This document shows positions 1 to 6,366 of a stretch of 16,003 nt of DNA, piece after piece. The notes under the pieces are model-generated. The model ran no database searches and was not told where the DNA came from. It was given only the letters and a program-made list of their open reading frames with translations. Made by a program: the position numbers and the translations under genes. Each line of letters starts with the position of its first letter. Within the stretch, counting starts at the first letter, position 1. Origin of the DNA: Thermoleophilaceae bacterium. GTDB lineage: Bacteria; Actinomycetota; Thermoleophilia; Solirubrobacterales; JACPNS01. The stretch is taken from assembly GCA_016463365.1 (NCBI GenBank), contig JAEMRJ010000032.1, positions 1-16,003 on the forward strand, read 5' to 3'.

Positions 1-1389
1 CGTTCGCCCCGGTGCTGCGCTGACTTCTGTCAGCTTGACGCTTGCGGTCAGGCCAGCCGGAGCGTGCTGGGGGATCAGCACCGTCACCAGCACTGCGAAT
101 ACCGCGATCGCCCCGAGTGGCGCCCGCGCGGCGTTGCGCCCGAGCAGCGGGCTGCCGGGCTGCGCCGTGAGCGATGTCCCGAAGAACGTGCCCAGGACAG
201 CTCCGCATGCGGCCGCGACGACGCTGGTGGCGATCGCAGCCGGAAGAATCTGCGCGGGCCAGGGAAGTGGCATCCAGACGTTGCTCCAGCCGAACTCGGC
301 GAGTGTGCCGATGGTTCCGATCAGCACCGCGCTGAGTGCGGCGAACCAGTAGCGGCCCTTCTTCAGGATGATGATCGCCGCCAGTTCAACCAGCAGGGCG
401 GCCGCGATGTACAGCGGGAAGTGCAGCGTGATCTCGCCAAATCCGTAGCTGACCAGCAGCGTCAACGTCACGTTGATGATCAGCGAGCCGGCGCAGGCGA
501 TCAGCGCGCCGCCGCGGCCGTAGAGCGTGCGCGCGGCAGTCAGCACCACCCCCGCGGAAAACGCAATCAGAATCGGGTGGAAGAGCAGCCGAAACTGCGG
601 GAAGCCGTAGCTGAACTCCTGTTGGTAGGCGATCGTCATGCCGGTCAACGCGCCGCCCAGCAGAAGTGCTGTGCTGAGCAGCGCGACCGGTCCCTTCGCC
701 TCCCCAGAGGCTGCAGCCGCGCGTTTCTCTTCGCGAGTTCGCGGCGCACGCCTGGTGCGCATTCCTTCGCGCATCAGGACAAATGAGCTGAAAAGCACGA
801 GCAGGCCGCCGGTGATCATCATCAGGTGGGTCGGCCCCCAGAGCGTCACGTCCTGACCGAAGAGCCGGTGCCAGATGTCGTCGGCCGCGAAGCCGGTCAG
901 CGAAAGCGATCCGCAGGCGAGCATCGCGACGCCGCCGGCCGGGGCATACCAGTCGTGCCCGATTTTGACGGCGGCCGGTCCGGCCGTGCGGCCCTTGGGC
1001 ATCACGATCGCCAGCCAGCCGGCGGTGACGCAGAGAACGATGCCGACGATCAGCATGTAATGCGACGGATTGGCGAAGGGCCCGGGGTCGCGGCCCGCGT
1101 CAAGGTGCAGCGAGACGTCCCAGACAAAGCCGACACCGGCAATCGCCAGCGCGAGAACGGCCACGCCGTAGGGCAGAACCGCCCAACCGGGAAGGCCGGT
1201 GCGCCGCTCGATCGCCGCGTCAGCGCGGTCAAGCAGATCGGTGCGTCCGGCGCGGTGGCGCAGCCCGAGCACGAGCAAGAACGTCATCCAGACAGAGATG
1301 GCCACGCCTCCGATGGCGATCTGCCTGAGCTCCGCTCCGGCGGCGGGAGCGCTTTCAACGACGGCTGATGCTGCGGCAACAAGGCTCAT
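1..1389 (-). CDS. Polytopic membrane protein with duplicated Asp/His loop motif (3' end outside window)
   Basis: The minus-strand frame is open from the ATG at 1389 to the window edge: 463 codons without a stop, so the C-terminus is missing. I do not recognise the family. Hydrophobic segments suggest about 12 membrane spans (roughly residues 24-43, 70-90, 110-130, 150-169, 187-205, 235-255, 270-288, 295-315, 325-343, 346-364, 377-402, 423-440). Positive loops (RHRAGR near 44-49, PKGR at 131-134, MRTRRAPR near 210-217, KKGR at 343-346) place the alternate loops outside. Two of those outer loops carry the same motif: G87 F88..D91...H95...G99.D101......P108.H110 and G166 F167..D170...H174...G178.D180.....P186.H188, which looks metal- or heme-binding (inference). 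Residues after about 441 (APAGLTASVKL...) would lie outside and could begin a beta domain. The gene follows tetR on the same strand, and a palindromic operator covers its promoter. The start is set by a -10-like TACAAT 7 nt upstream. Confidence 0.8.
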   Translation of the reverse strand, partial: MSLVAAASAVVESAPAAGAELRQIAIGGVAISVWMTFLLVLGLRHRAGRTDLLDRADAAIERRTGLPGWAVLPYGVAVLALAIAGVGFVWDVSLHLDAGRDPGPFANPSHYMLIVGIVLCVTAGWLAIVMPKGRTAGPAAVKIGHDWYAPAGGVAMLACGSLSLTGFAADDIWHRLFGQDVTLWGPTHLMMITGGLLVLFSSFVLMREGMRTRRAPRTREEKRAAAASGEAKGPVALLSTALLLGGALTGMTIAYQQEFSYGFPQFRLLFHPILIAFSAGVVLTAARTLYGRGGALIACAGSLIINVTLTLLVSYGFGEITLHFPLYIAAALLVELAAIIILKKGRYWFAALSAVLIGTIGTLAEFGWSNVWMPLPWPAQILPAAIATSVVAAACGAVLGTFFGTSLTAQPGSPLLGRNAARAPLGAIAVFAVLVTVLIPQHAPAGLTASVKLTEVSAAPGRT

Positions 1390-1415
1390 GGCCGCAATTG
1401 TACCGATCGGTACGT
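1390..1415 (-). promoter_or_regulatory. Leaderless promoter with overlapping 14-bp palindromic operator
   Basis: The 26-bp gap between the tetR stop and the membrane-protein ATG holds the perfect palindrome GTACCGATCGGTAC at 1400-1413. The minus strand also reads TACAAT (complement of 1397-1402), then 7 nt, then the ATG, an actinobacterial leaderless promoter. The palindrome shares three bases with the -10 box and fills the -10/-35 spacer, so a bound dimer would block RNA polymerase. Size and symmetry fit a TetR-family operator, and tetR is adjacent. That this TetR binds here is inferred. Confidence 0.7.
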
Positions 1416-2051
1416 TTATCGCTGTGTGAGATCTCGCACAGTCGTGGCCGGCGGGGCCATCGCGGCGACCAGCTGCTGGTAACCGGCAATTGTCTGCTGG
1501 AGCTCGGGGGTGTCGCCGTTCTCGAGCCACTCGATCGCCAGCCCGAAGAAGCCGGTCAGCATCGCGGTGACCGCGACCTCGTCATTCACGACAACACGCC
1601 GACCGTGGGCTCGGGCGTCCATCAGCTGCTTGCGCAGCAGCTCCCGGAAACCCTCCTTGAAGTCGCCGACGGCCTCGGCCAGGCGTTCGTCGGTGACCGA
1701 CTCGATCGTCACGCCGAACAGCGCGATCAGCAGCGCACGGTCCGCGGTGATCGCTGTCCACATGCGCTCAAAGCCCGCCTGCGTGACCTCGCCAGGATCC
1801 TGGATTCCGGCGACGCCCTGCTCAAGCTGCGCCAGAAGCCGATTCCCGATCGACCTCGTCAGCTGCACAAACAACGCCTCACGTGAGTCGAAGTAGTACA
1901 GAACCATGCGCTTGCTGACGCCGGCCTCTTCGGCGACGCGTGCCAGAGACGTGCTGGCATAACCGTCGCGCCCCAGGCAGCGCAGCGCCGCATCGAGGAT
2001 TTCCTGCGACTGACGTTGACCTTTGGCGGTGGGCGAAGCTGGCTGAGCCAT
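1416..2051 (-). CDS. TetR/AcrR-family transcriptional regulator
   Basis: This 211-residue protein has the usual TetR length. Its N-terminal helix-turn-helix spans about residues 14-60: ILDAALRCLGRDGYASTSLARVAEEAGVS is followed by the hallmark recognition-helix end (KRMVLYYFDSREALF). The C-terminal 150 residues are helical and variable, as expected for a ligand-binding and dimerisation domain. It lies upstream of the membrane-protein gene on the same strand (26 bp apart) and is divergent from the ABC exporter at 2099 (47 bp apart), so both are candidate targets. A 14-bp palindrome in front of the membrane gene is the best operator candidate; only a degenerate half (TACCGGCC at 2063-2069 region) lies before tetR. 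The ATG is preceded by TAGGGT and 6 nt, suggesting a leaderless mRNA. The ligand cannot be read from sequence. Confidence 0.93.
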   Translation of the reverse strand: MAQPASPTAKGQRQSQEILDAALRCLGRDGYASTSLARVAEEAGVSKRMVLYYFDSREALFVQLTRSIGNRLLAQLEQGVAGIQDPGEVTQAGFERMWTAITADRALLIALFGVTIESVTDERLAEAVGDFKEGFRELLRKQLMDARAHGRRVVVNDEVAVTAMLTGFFGLAIEWLENGDTPELQQTIAGYQQLVAAMAPPATTVRDLTQR

Positions 2052-2057
2052 GGGGCC

Positions 2058-2063
2058 ACCCTA
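2058..2063 (-). promoter_or_regulatory. Leaderless -10 box of tetR
   Basis: The minus strand reads TAGGGT, then GGCCCC (6 nt), then the tetR ATG at 2051. No Shine-Dalgarno is present. The TANNNT-to-start spacing matches other transcription-unit starts in this window. No clear -35 is visible. Confidence 0.5.
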
Positions 2064-2098
2064 CCGGCCATGCGCCCCGGGCCTGCTTGAATCGCCCG

Positions 2099-2989
2099 GT
2101 GCCCGCAATCGAGCTCAAAGACGTGAAGAAGTCATTCGGCGAGATTCAGGCCGTCAACGGCCTGACCCTTGAAGTTCCGTCGGGGATCTGCCTCGGCCTG
2201 CTCGGACCCAACGGCGCCGGTAAGTCGACGACGATGCGCATCCTCACCGGTCAGTCAATCGCGGACTCCGGAACGATCAGGGTCTTGGGCATGGAGCTGC
2301 CTGCGCAGGCGAAGTTTGCCCGCGCGCGCATGGGCGTCGTGCCGCAGCTCGACAACCTCGATGTTGACGTCACCGTCGAGCAGAATCTCGCAGTCTTCGC
2401 CCGGCTCTACCGCGCGCCCAGCGTGCCCGAGGCCGTAGACCGGGCTCTTGAGATCGCGCGCCTCACAGACCGCCGCAAGGACTCCGTCGGAGAGCTTTCC
2501 GGAGGCATGCGCCGCCGGCTCCTGCTCGCGCGCGGCTTGGTCCACGACCCCGAGCTCGTCCTGCTTGACGAGCCGACCGTCGGCCTTGACCCGCAGATCC
2601 GCACGCAGCTGTGGACGCTGATCGACGGCCTGCGCACGGCCGGCTCGACGATCCTGATGTCCACGCACTACATCGAAGAAGCCGAGCGCCTGGCCGACGA
2701 AGTCGCGGTGATGACAGCCGGCGCAGTGATCGCCCGAGGTAAGCCGGGTGATCTGATCAAAGAGCATGCAGGTGCTCGCACGGTCGAGATCTACGGCCCG
2801 CCGCACGAACTCGAAGAACATCGCGACCGCTTCAACACGGCCGGCATCAGCGTGCGCGCCGCCGGACCAGCGATTGCCGTGCTCAAGGCCGAAGACGCCC
2901 CGCGCGAGCTGATCCCGGATCACGCGGTCGATCGGGCCGCATCTCTGGAAGACGTTTTTGTGAAGCTCACCGGGGAGGATGCCGAATGA
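2099..2989 (+). CDS. ABC-2 exporter ATP-binding subunit (NodI/DrrA-like)
   Basis: This ATPase energises export by the permease encoded directly downstream. From the GTG at 2099 it is 296 residues. Walker A GPNGAGKST is at 36-44, the Q-loop glutamine at 83 (VVPQLDNL), signature LSGGM at 133-137, Walker B LVLLDEPT at 153-160, D-loop near 161-165, and switch His190 (STHYIEEAE). The PQLDNLDVDVTVEQNL stretch closely resembles NodI-type subunits. About 90 C-terminal residues form the extra domain common in drug and polysaccharide exporters. The frame stays open upstream to 1940, but those residues overlap tetR antisense and do not resemble an ABC N-terminus, so GTG 2099 (VPAIELKDVKKSF) is chosen; a TTG at 2087 is possible. 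The stop overlaps the permease start (ATGA). The substrate is unknown. Confidence 0.93.
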   Translation: MPAIELKDVKKSFGEIQAVNGLTLEVPSGICLGLLGPNGAGKSTTMRILTGQSIADSGTIRVLGMELPAQAKFARARMGVVPQLDNLDVDVTVEQNLAVFARLYRAPSVPEAVDRALEIARLTDRRKDSVGELSGGMRRRLLLARGLVHDPELVLLDEPTVGLDPQIRTQLWTLIDGLRTAGSTILMSTHYIEEAERLADEVAVMTAGAVIARGKPGDLIKEHAGARTVEIYGPPHELEEHRDRFNTAGISVRAAGPAIAVLKAEDAPRELIPDHAVDRAASLEDVFVKLTGEDAE

Positions 2990-3792
2990 GCGAAGTCGTC
3001 ACCACCCGCGGGCGCACGATCCGCATCCGCCGCTTTGACCGCGCCGCGATCGGCGCGGTGATGAGCCGCGAGGTCGCGAACTTCCGCACCTTCTGGAAGG
3101 GCACCACCTTCAACAGCCTGCTCGACCCGACGATCTATCTGCTCGCGTTCGGTCTGGGCCTGGGCACGACGATCGTCGGTGACGTTGAGGGCATCCCGTA
3201 CGTCCAGTTCGTCGGGACCGGCATGGTCGCGACGGCGGTGATCTTCAGCAGCGCGCTGCCGGCGATGTTCGGGACGTTCGTGAAGTACCACTTCCAGAAG
3301 ACCTACGACGCGATTCTGGCCACTCCGGTTGACACCGAAGAACTCGTGACCGCTGAGGCGCTCTGGATTGCGCTGCGCTCTGGCTTCTACGGCACCTTTC
3401 CGATCTTCGTGACGTTCTTCTTCGGCCTCCCGCCCAAGCCGACGATGGTGCTGATCCCGCTCTTCTGCTTCGTCACGGCGTTCGGCTTTGCCTCATTCGG
3501 AATCGCCGTCGCGGCCCGCGCCCAGAAGATCGATCAGTTCAACTACGTGACCACGACCTGCATCACGCCGCTCTTTCTGGTGGCCGGCACCTTCTTCCCG
3601 ATCAGCGAGCTGCCGCAGGCCGCGCAGGTGATCGCGCAGTTCAATCCGCTCTACCAACTCGTTGAACTTGTGCGCGGGGCGTCCTTCGGGTTTGAGCCCG
3701 TCGACGCGCTGCGCCTGGCCGCGCTGATCGTCTTCTCGCTGGTGCTCTGGCGCGTCGCGATCAAGTTCATGACGCAACGACTGATCGACTGA
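2986..3792 (+). CDS. ABC-2 type permease (NodJ-like)
   Basis: This 268-residue protein has about six membrane segments after a cytoplasmic N-terminus of about 40 residues. The first span begins near DPTIYLLAFGLGLG, and the C-terminal half holds the family's recognisable region (FFPISELPQAAQVIAQFNPLYQLVELVRG at about 205-233). Together with the overlapping ATPase (ATGA junction at 2986-2989) it forms a complete minimal ABC-2 exporter of the NodIJ/DrrAB type. Known relatives export lipo-oligosaccharides, polysaccharides or drugs; nothing here fixes the substrate. The divergent tetR suggests inducible efflux. The stop lies 6 bp from that of the convergent secreted-protein gene, leaving no room for separate terminators. 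Confidence 0.92.
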   Translation: MSEVVTTRGRTIRIRRFDRAAIGAVMSREVANFRTFWKGTTFNSLLDPTIYLLAFGLGLGTTIVGDVEGIPYVQFVGTGMVATAVIFSSALPAMFGTFVKYHFQKTYDAILATPVDTEELVTAEALWIALRSGFYGTFPIFVTFFFGLPPKPTMVLIPLFCFVTAFGFASFGIAVAARAQKIDQFNYVTTTCITPLFLVAGTFFPISELPQAAQVIAQFNPLYQLVELVRGASFGFEPVDALRLAALIVFSLVLWRVAIKFMTQRLID

Positions 3793-3798
3793 CGCGCC

Positions 3799-4287
3799 CT
3801 ACTTCTTGGCGCTGAATGCCAGCTTGCCGCTCTTGCAGGTCGAGGTGACCGCGATCGACTTCACCGTCGACTCGAGCGAGAGCGAACCGCTGCCCCTGCC
3901 CTTCTTGCCGAGATCGAGATTGAAGGTGTGGTCGTCGTACTCGCCGGTGCGTACCGGGTTGCGGAACTTGATCCGAATCTTGCCGGTGGAAGAGAGCAGC
4001 TTCTGATTGGGGAGGAACGCAAGGCCTTCGCGGTCCTTGGGGCCGTCCTCGACCTCGGGGCAGTCGAGCTTGACCTGCGGTGTGCCGAGACCCGAGAAGC
4101 AGAAGCCCTCCTTCTTCTTGCCCTTGGCGTCGTAACAAAATCCTTTGTAGATCTTGAACTTGAAGGCGACGCCGCCGGTCGCCGTGTAGGTGCCGGTCTT
4201 GAAGGTGGATTTCTTCGCTGATGCGGGCACCACCAGCAGTGCTGCGCAGAGCAGGGCGAGGGCGATGAGCCTGAGCGATCGGGTCAT
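3799..4287 (-). CDS. Small secreted basic protein with four cysteines
   Basis: From the ATG at 4287 this is 162 residues. It begins with a clear Sec signal peptide (MTRSLRLIALALLCAALLVVPASA, cleavage expected after ASA near residue 24). The mature part is Lys/Gly-rich and beta-prone (GTYTATGG at its start) with four Cys (two GFC motifs, LDC, and STC near the end) that could form two disulfides. It ends CKSGKLAFSAKK. I recall similar small secreted proteins as common in Thermoleophilia but know no function. The frame is open upstream to 4656, but that part runs antisense through the SDR gene. The 4287 start is supported by the signal peptide and by TACATT 7 nt upstream with no Shine-Dalgarno. 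Confidence 0.82.
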   Translation of the reverse strand: MTRSLRLIALALLCAALLVVPASAKKSTFKTGTYTATGGVAFKFKIYKGFCYDAKGKKKEGFCFSGLGTPQVKLDCPEVEDGPKDREGLAFLPNQKLLSSTGKIRIKFRNPVRTGEYDDHTFNLDLGKKGRGSGSLSLESTVKSIAVTSTCKSGKLAFSAKK

Positions 4288-4294
4288 GGTGAAA

Positions 4295-4335
4295 AATGTA
4301 CCGATTTCGATCATTACACGGTTTGGTGGTACATT
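4295..4335. promoter_or_regulatory. Divergent promoters with mirrored TACATT boxes
   Basis: AATGTACC at 4295-4302 and GGTACATT at 4328-4335 form an 8-bp inverted repeat with a 25-bp centre. Read outward, each arm is a -10-like TACATT. The minus-strand box lies 7 nt from the ATG at 4287 (leaderless); the plus-strand box would start transcription near 4343, giving about 42 nt of leader before the SDR GTG at 4385. The repeat may be two promoters, an operator, or both. No good -35 boxes are visible. Confidence 0.5.
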
Positions 4336-4384
4336 CCGGAACCTGTTTTGGACGGAGTTCAACACTCGAAAGTGAGCCCTCGCC

Positions 4385-5212
4385 GTGTCAGCTGAGCCAT
4401 TTCTTGCAGGTCGAACGTGTGTGATCACCGGTGCCGGTTCGGGCATGGGACGGGCCGTTGCCGTGCGCATGAGCCGCATGGGCTGCCCGGTGGCGATCTG
4501 CGACTGGGACGAAGAGGGCCTGCAGGTGACGGCCGAGCTGGTCGCCGGCCCGGTCCTCTCCCGCAAGTTCGACGTCTCCGACCGACTTGCATCGATGGCC
4601 TTTGCCAGCGATGTCAAGGAGTGGGCACCGTCAAAGCTCGGCATGATCCTCAACAACGCCGGCGTGACAGTCAGTCAGCTCGCCTCTGAGGCAGCCTCCG
4701 AGGATGATGAGTGGGTCATGAACGTCAACTTCTGGGGCGTCGTCAACGGTACGCGCGCCTACATGCCGCTACTTCTCGAACAGGGCGACGGCGCGATCGT
4801 CAACACGTCGAGCATCTTCGGTCTGATGGGCTGGCCGGCGCAGAGCATGTACTGCGCCTCCAAGCACGCTGTCCGCGGTTACACGGAAAGCCTTCGCCAC
4901 GAGCTGCGCGACACCGACATCCGCGTCTGCCTTGTGCACCCGGGCGGTGTGAAGACCAACATCGTGCGCAACGCGCGCTTCCACAAAGACGACCTCGGTC
5001 GCACCGATCGCGCCGAACTCGAGAAAGAGTTCGACAGCATCACGATCACCACGCCTGAACGAGCCGCCAAGATCATTCAGCAGGGCGTCGACAAGAACAA
5101 CCCGCGCATCCTCGTAGGGCCGGACGCAATCGGCACTTCGATCCTCAACCGACTCGCACCGGTGCGCTATTTCGACTTCATCAAGATGAACGAGAAGCGC
5201 CTCCGCCGGTAG
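4385..5212 (+). CDS. SDR-family NAD(P)-dependent oxidoreductase
   Basis: This classical short-chain dehydrogenase has 275 residues. The nucleotide-binding TGAGSGMG is at 15-22, and Asp40 at the end of the second strand favours NAD(H). NNAG is at 90-93, Asn113 in the MNVNFWG segment, the catalytic Ser at 142-143, Tyr156 and Lys160 in YCASK, and PGG at 186-188. The C-terminal extension after about 240 contains LNRLAP and a basic tail (NEKRLRR), as in SDRs acting on hydrophobic substrates. The GTG at 4385 gives a standard N-terminus; an AAAGTGA stretch about 11 nt upstream is a weak ribosome site. ExoD follows after 10 bp, so the two are probably co-transcribed. The substrate is unknown; a lipid or ketone is a guess. 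Confidence 0.92.
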   Translation: MSAEPFLAGRTCVITGAGSGMGRAVAVRMSRMGCPVAICDWDEEGLQVTAELVAGPVLSRKFDVSDRLASMAFASDVKEWAPSKLGMILNNAGVTVSQLASEAASEDDEWVMNVNFWGVVNGTRAYMPLLLEQGDGAIVNTSSIFGLMGWPAQSMYCASKHAVRGYTESLRHELRDTDIRVCLVHPGGVKTNIVRNARFHKDDLGRTDRAELEKEFDSITITTPERAAKIIQQGVDKNNPRILVGPDAIGTSILNRLAPVRYFDFIKMNEKRLRR

Positions 5213-5222
5213 GTTTCCGGGG

Positions 5223-5822
5223 ATGGAGTCCCCGCGCGCGTCGCAACTTCTGAAGGACTGGCGCGATTCGCCGGGCGAGAAGACGCTCGGCGGGTTGATC
5301 GACACGATCGGCCTTGGCAGCTTTGCGCTGCTGTTCATCGTCCTGCTCGGACTGCCCGCACTGCCGTTGCCGACCGGCGGCGTCACTCACGTGCTCGAGG
5401 TCGTCGCGATGATCCTCGCGCTGCAACTGATCTTCGGGCGCAAGACCGTCTGGATGCCCAGGCGCTGGAGAAGCGTCGAGTTCGAGGACGGCGCCAAAGG
5501 GAAGTTCATCGACGGGCTGATCAGAACCACCACCAGGCTTGAGCGCCACTCCAAGCCTCGCGCCAGCTGGCTGTTCGGGCACTGGTGGACCGAGGTTGCC
5601 TACGGCTTCGCCGTCCTCGCCGGCGCACTTGCCGCCTTTTTTGCCCCGCCGTTCACCGGGCTTGACACGCTCCCGGCAATGGGCGTCGTGATCCTTTCGG
5701 TCGGCGTGATCATGGAAGACATTGCGTTTGCGATCGGCGGCGCGCTGATGATCCTGACGGGAGCGGTGCTCGAGATCACGCTCGGCGATGCGATCTATCG
5801 GGGCGTCAAGAAGCTGCTGTGA
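5223..5822 (+). CDS. ExoD-family membrane protein
   Basis: This 199-residue protein matches the exopolysaccharide synthesis ExoD family in length and layout. A hydrophilic N-terminus with the conserved-type LGGLIDTIG is followed by a hydrophobic segment rich in Leu-Pro (LLGLPALPLPTGG at about 41-53). Then come the family's Q-x-x-x-G-R-x-x-x-W-x-P region (LQLIFGRKTVWMPRRW at about 68-83), a PRASW turn, and a C-terminal hydrophobic pair containing LPAMGVVILSVGVIMED and IGGALMI. In rhizobia, ExoD affects exopolysaccharide production and alkali tolerance; the biochemical role is not settled. It lies 10 bp after the SDR stop. GGGG just before the ATG is the only ribosome-site candidate. Confidence 0.88.
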   Translation: MESPRASQLLKDWRDSPGEKTLGGLIDTIGLGSFALLFIVLLGLPALPLPTGGVTHVLEVVAMILALQLIFGRKTVWMPRRWRSVEFEDGAKGKFIDGLIRTTTRLERHSKPRASWLFGHWWTEVAYGFAVLAGALAAFFAPPFTGLDTLPAMGVVILSVGVIMEDIAFAIGGALMILTGAVLEITLGDAIYRGVKKLL

Positions 5823-5825
5823 TCC

Positions 5826-5918
5826 TCAGCTCTGACCCTCCACCTTGTCGCGCATCGCCTGCTCGCGCTGCAACAGGTCCGGGGTGAGGGCGTCCCCGAA
5901 GTCAGCGGCGTCAAAGAT
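5826..5918 (-). pseudogene. Disconnected C-terminal tail of the DGPF protein
   Basis: Reading on in the same frame past the amber codon gives 30 sense codons, starting IFDAADFGDALTPDLLQ and ending VEGQS, then TGA at 5828-5826. This is the acidic helical tail usual in longer family members. It has no start codon or ribosome site of its own, so it is probably untranslated unless the stop is read through or is a sequencing error. The TGA is 3 bp from the convergent ExoD stop, which suggests this was the original gene end. Confidence 0.7.
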
Positions 5919-6242
5919 CTATCGGATCTCGACGTAGTTGCTCTTGAACGGGGCCTGGCGCATCCACTCTTTGATCTCGTCCAGAGATTCGCCTTGCAGC
6001 AGCCAGAAGCCGGAGACGATTTCCTTGGACTCCGAGAACGGCCCGTCAGTGATCGTCACATCGCCCGCCTCGTAATTGACGCGCGCGCCCTTTGCGGTCG
6101 GGTGCAGGCCCTCGCCGCCGAGCATCACTCCGGCCTCGACCAGCCGCTCGTTGAATTCGGTCATCTCTGCGAGCTCGGCTTCGGTCGGCATGACGCCGTT
6201 CTCGGTGTCGGCATTGCCGGGGACGAAAACTATGAACTTCAC
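5919..6242 (-). CDS. YCII/DGPF-domain protein, C-terminally truncated by an amber codon
   Basis: The product is 107 residues from the GTG at 6242. That start sits 7 nt after a strong AAGGAG and matches the family N-terminus (KFIVFVPGN). The fold is the YCII/DGPF ferredoxin-like domain: a MLGGEGLHPTAKGARV segment, the signature TDGPFSESKE, then GFWLLQGESLDEIKEWM and the C-terminal strand YVEIR. A TAG follows at 5921-5919. Relatives usually continue as EIRQ-(I/M/L)-F-(D/E)-x-x-DF, and the next codons here read IFDAADFGDALTPDLL, so a CAG-to-TAG change is likely. The core domain is intact and could still fold. Family members are often encoded near sigma factors; here none is seen. The biochemical function is unknown. 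Confidence 0.85.
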   Translation of the reverse strand: MKFIVFVPGNADTENGVMPTEAELAEMTEFNERLVEAGVMLGGEGLHPTAKGARVNYEAGDVTITDGPFSESKEIVSGFWLLQGESLDEIKEWMRQAPFKSNYVEIR

Positions 6243-6249
6243 CTGAGGT

Positions 6250-6255
6250 CTCCTT
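6250..6255 (-). promoter_or_regulatory. Strong Shine-Dalgarno fixing the DGPF gene start
   Basis: The minus strand reads AAGGAG, then 7 nt, then GTG at 6242. It is the best ribosome-binding site in the window, where most transcription-unit starts look leaderless. It rules out the longer open frame from 6296. Confidence 0.75.
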
Positions 6256-6289
6256 GAGTATTGACACGCGCGGTCTTCGGAAGCAGATT

Positions 6290-6310
6290 CAATCACCTGA
6301 TTGCAATCAG
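6290..6310. promoter_or_regulatory. 14-bp palindrome with extra half-site (operator candidate)
   Basis: CTGATTGCAATCAG at 6297-6310 is a perfect palindrome. A further CAATCA at 6290-6295 repeats its right half 14 bp upstream. It lies in the 124-bp gap between the divergent DGPF and pilin genes, so it could control either. No regulator gene is adjacent, and the binding protein is unknown. Confidence 0.45.
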
Positions 6311-6366
6311 CGTTTCCTGGTCAGCGATTCCTAAAGTTGAGTAGAACATCCGTCGATGTCTGCGAT

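Noticed and set aside
35..1429. Several long plus-strand open frames across the first 1.4 kb
   Set aside because: They are rich in Arg, Gln, Asp and His with no domain, overlap each other, and are antisense to a continuous minus-strand membrane-protein frame with clear spans and a well-placed promoter.
1940..2098. N-terminal extension of the first ABC ATPase
   Set aside because: The frame is open back to 1940 but lies antisense to the tetR HTH region, and ABC similarity begins at GTG 2099 (VPAIELKDVKKSF).
2077..2099. CCGGGC...GCCCGG inverted repeat with an 11-bp spacer in the tetR/ABC gap
   Set aside because: Six GC-only bases per arm are easily found by chance in this GC-rich DNA, and it does not resemble the palindrome at 1400-1413.
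4288..4656. Extended N-terminus for the secreted protein
   Set aside because: It would run antisense through the SDR coding region and bury the signal peptide; ATG 4287 gives a perfect Sec signal and a -10 box at 7 nt.
5919..5921. TAG decoded as pyrrolysine or another recoded amino acid
   Set aside because: No recoding signal or pyrrolysine genes are seen, and relatives have an ordinary Gln here; a nonsense mutation is simpler.
6261..6289. TTGACA at 6261-6266 as a -35 box for the pilin gene
   Set aside because: At 16-18 bp spacing the downstream hexamers are poor -10 matches, so the promoter is not supported.
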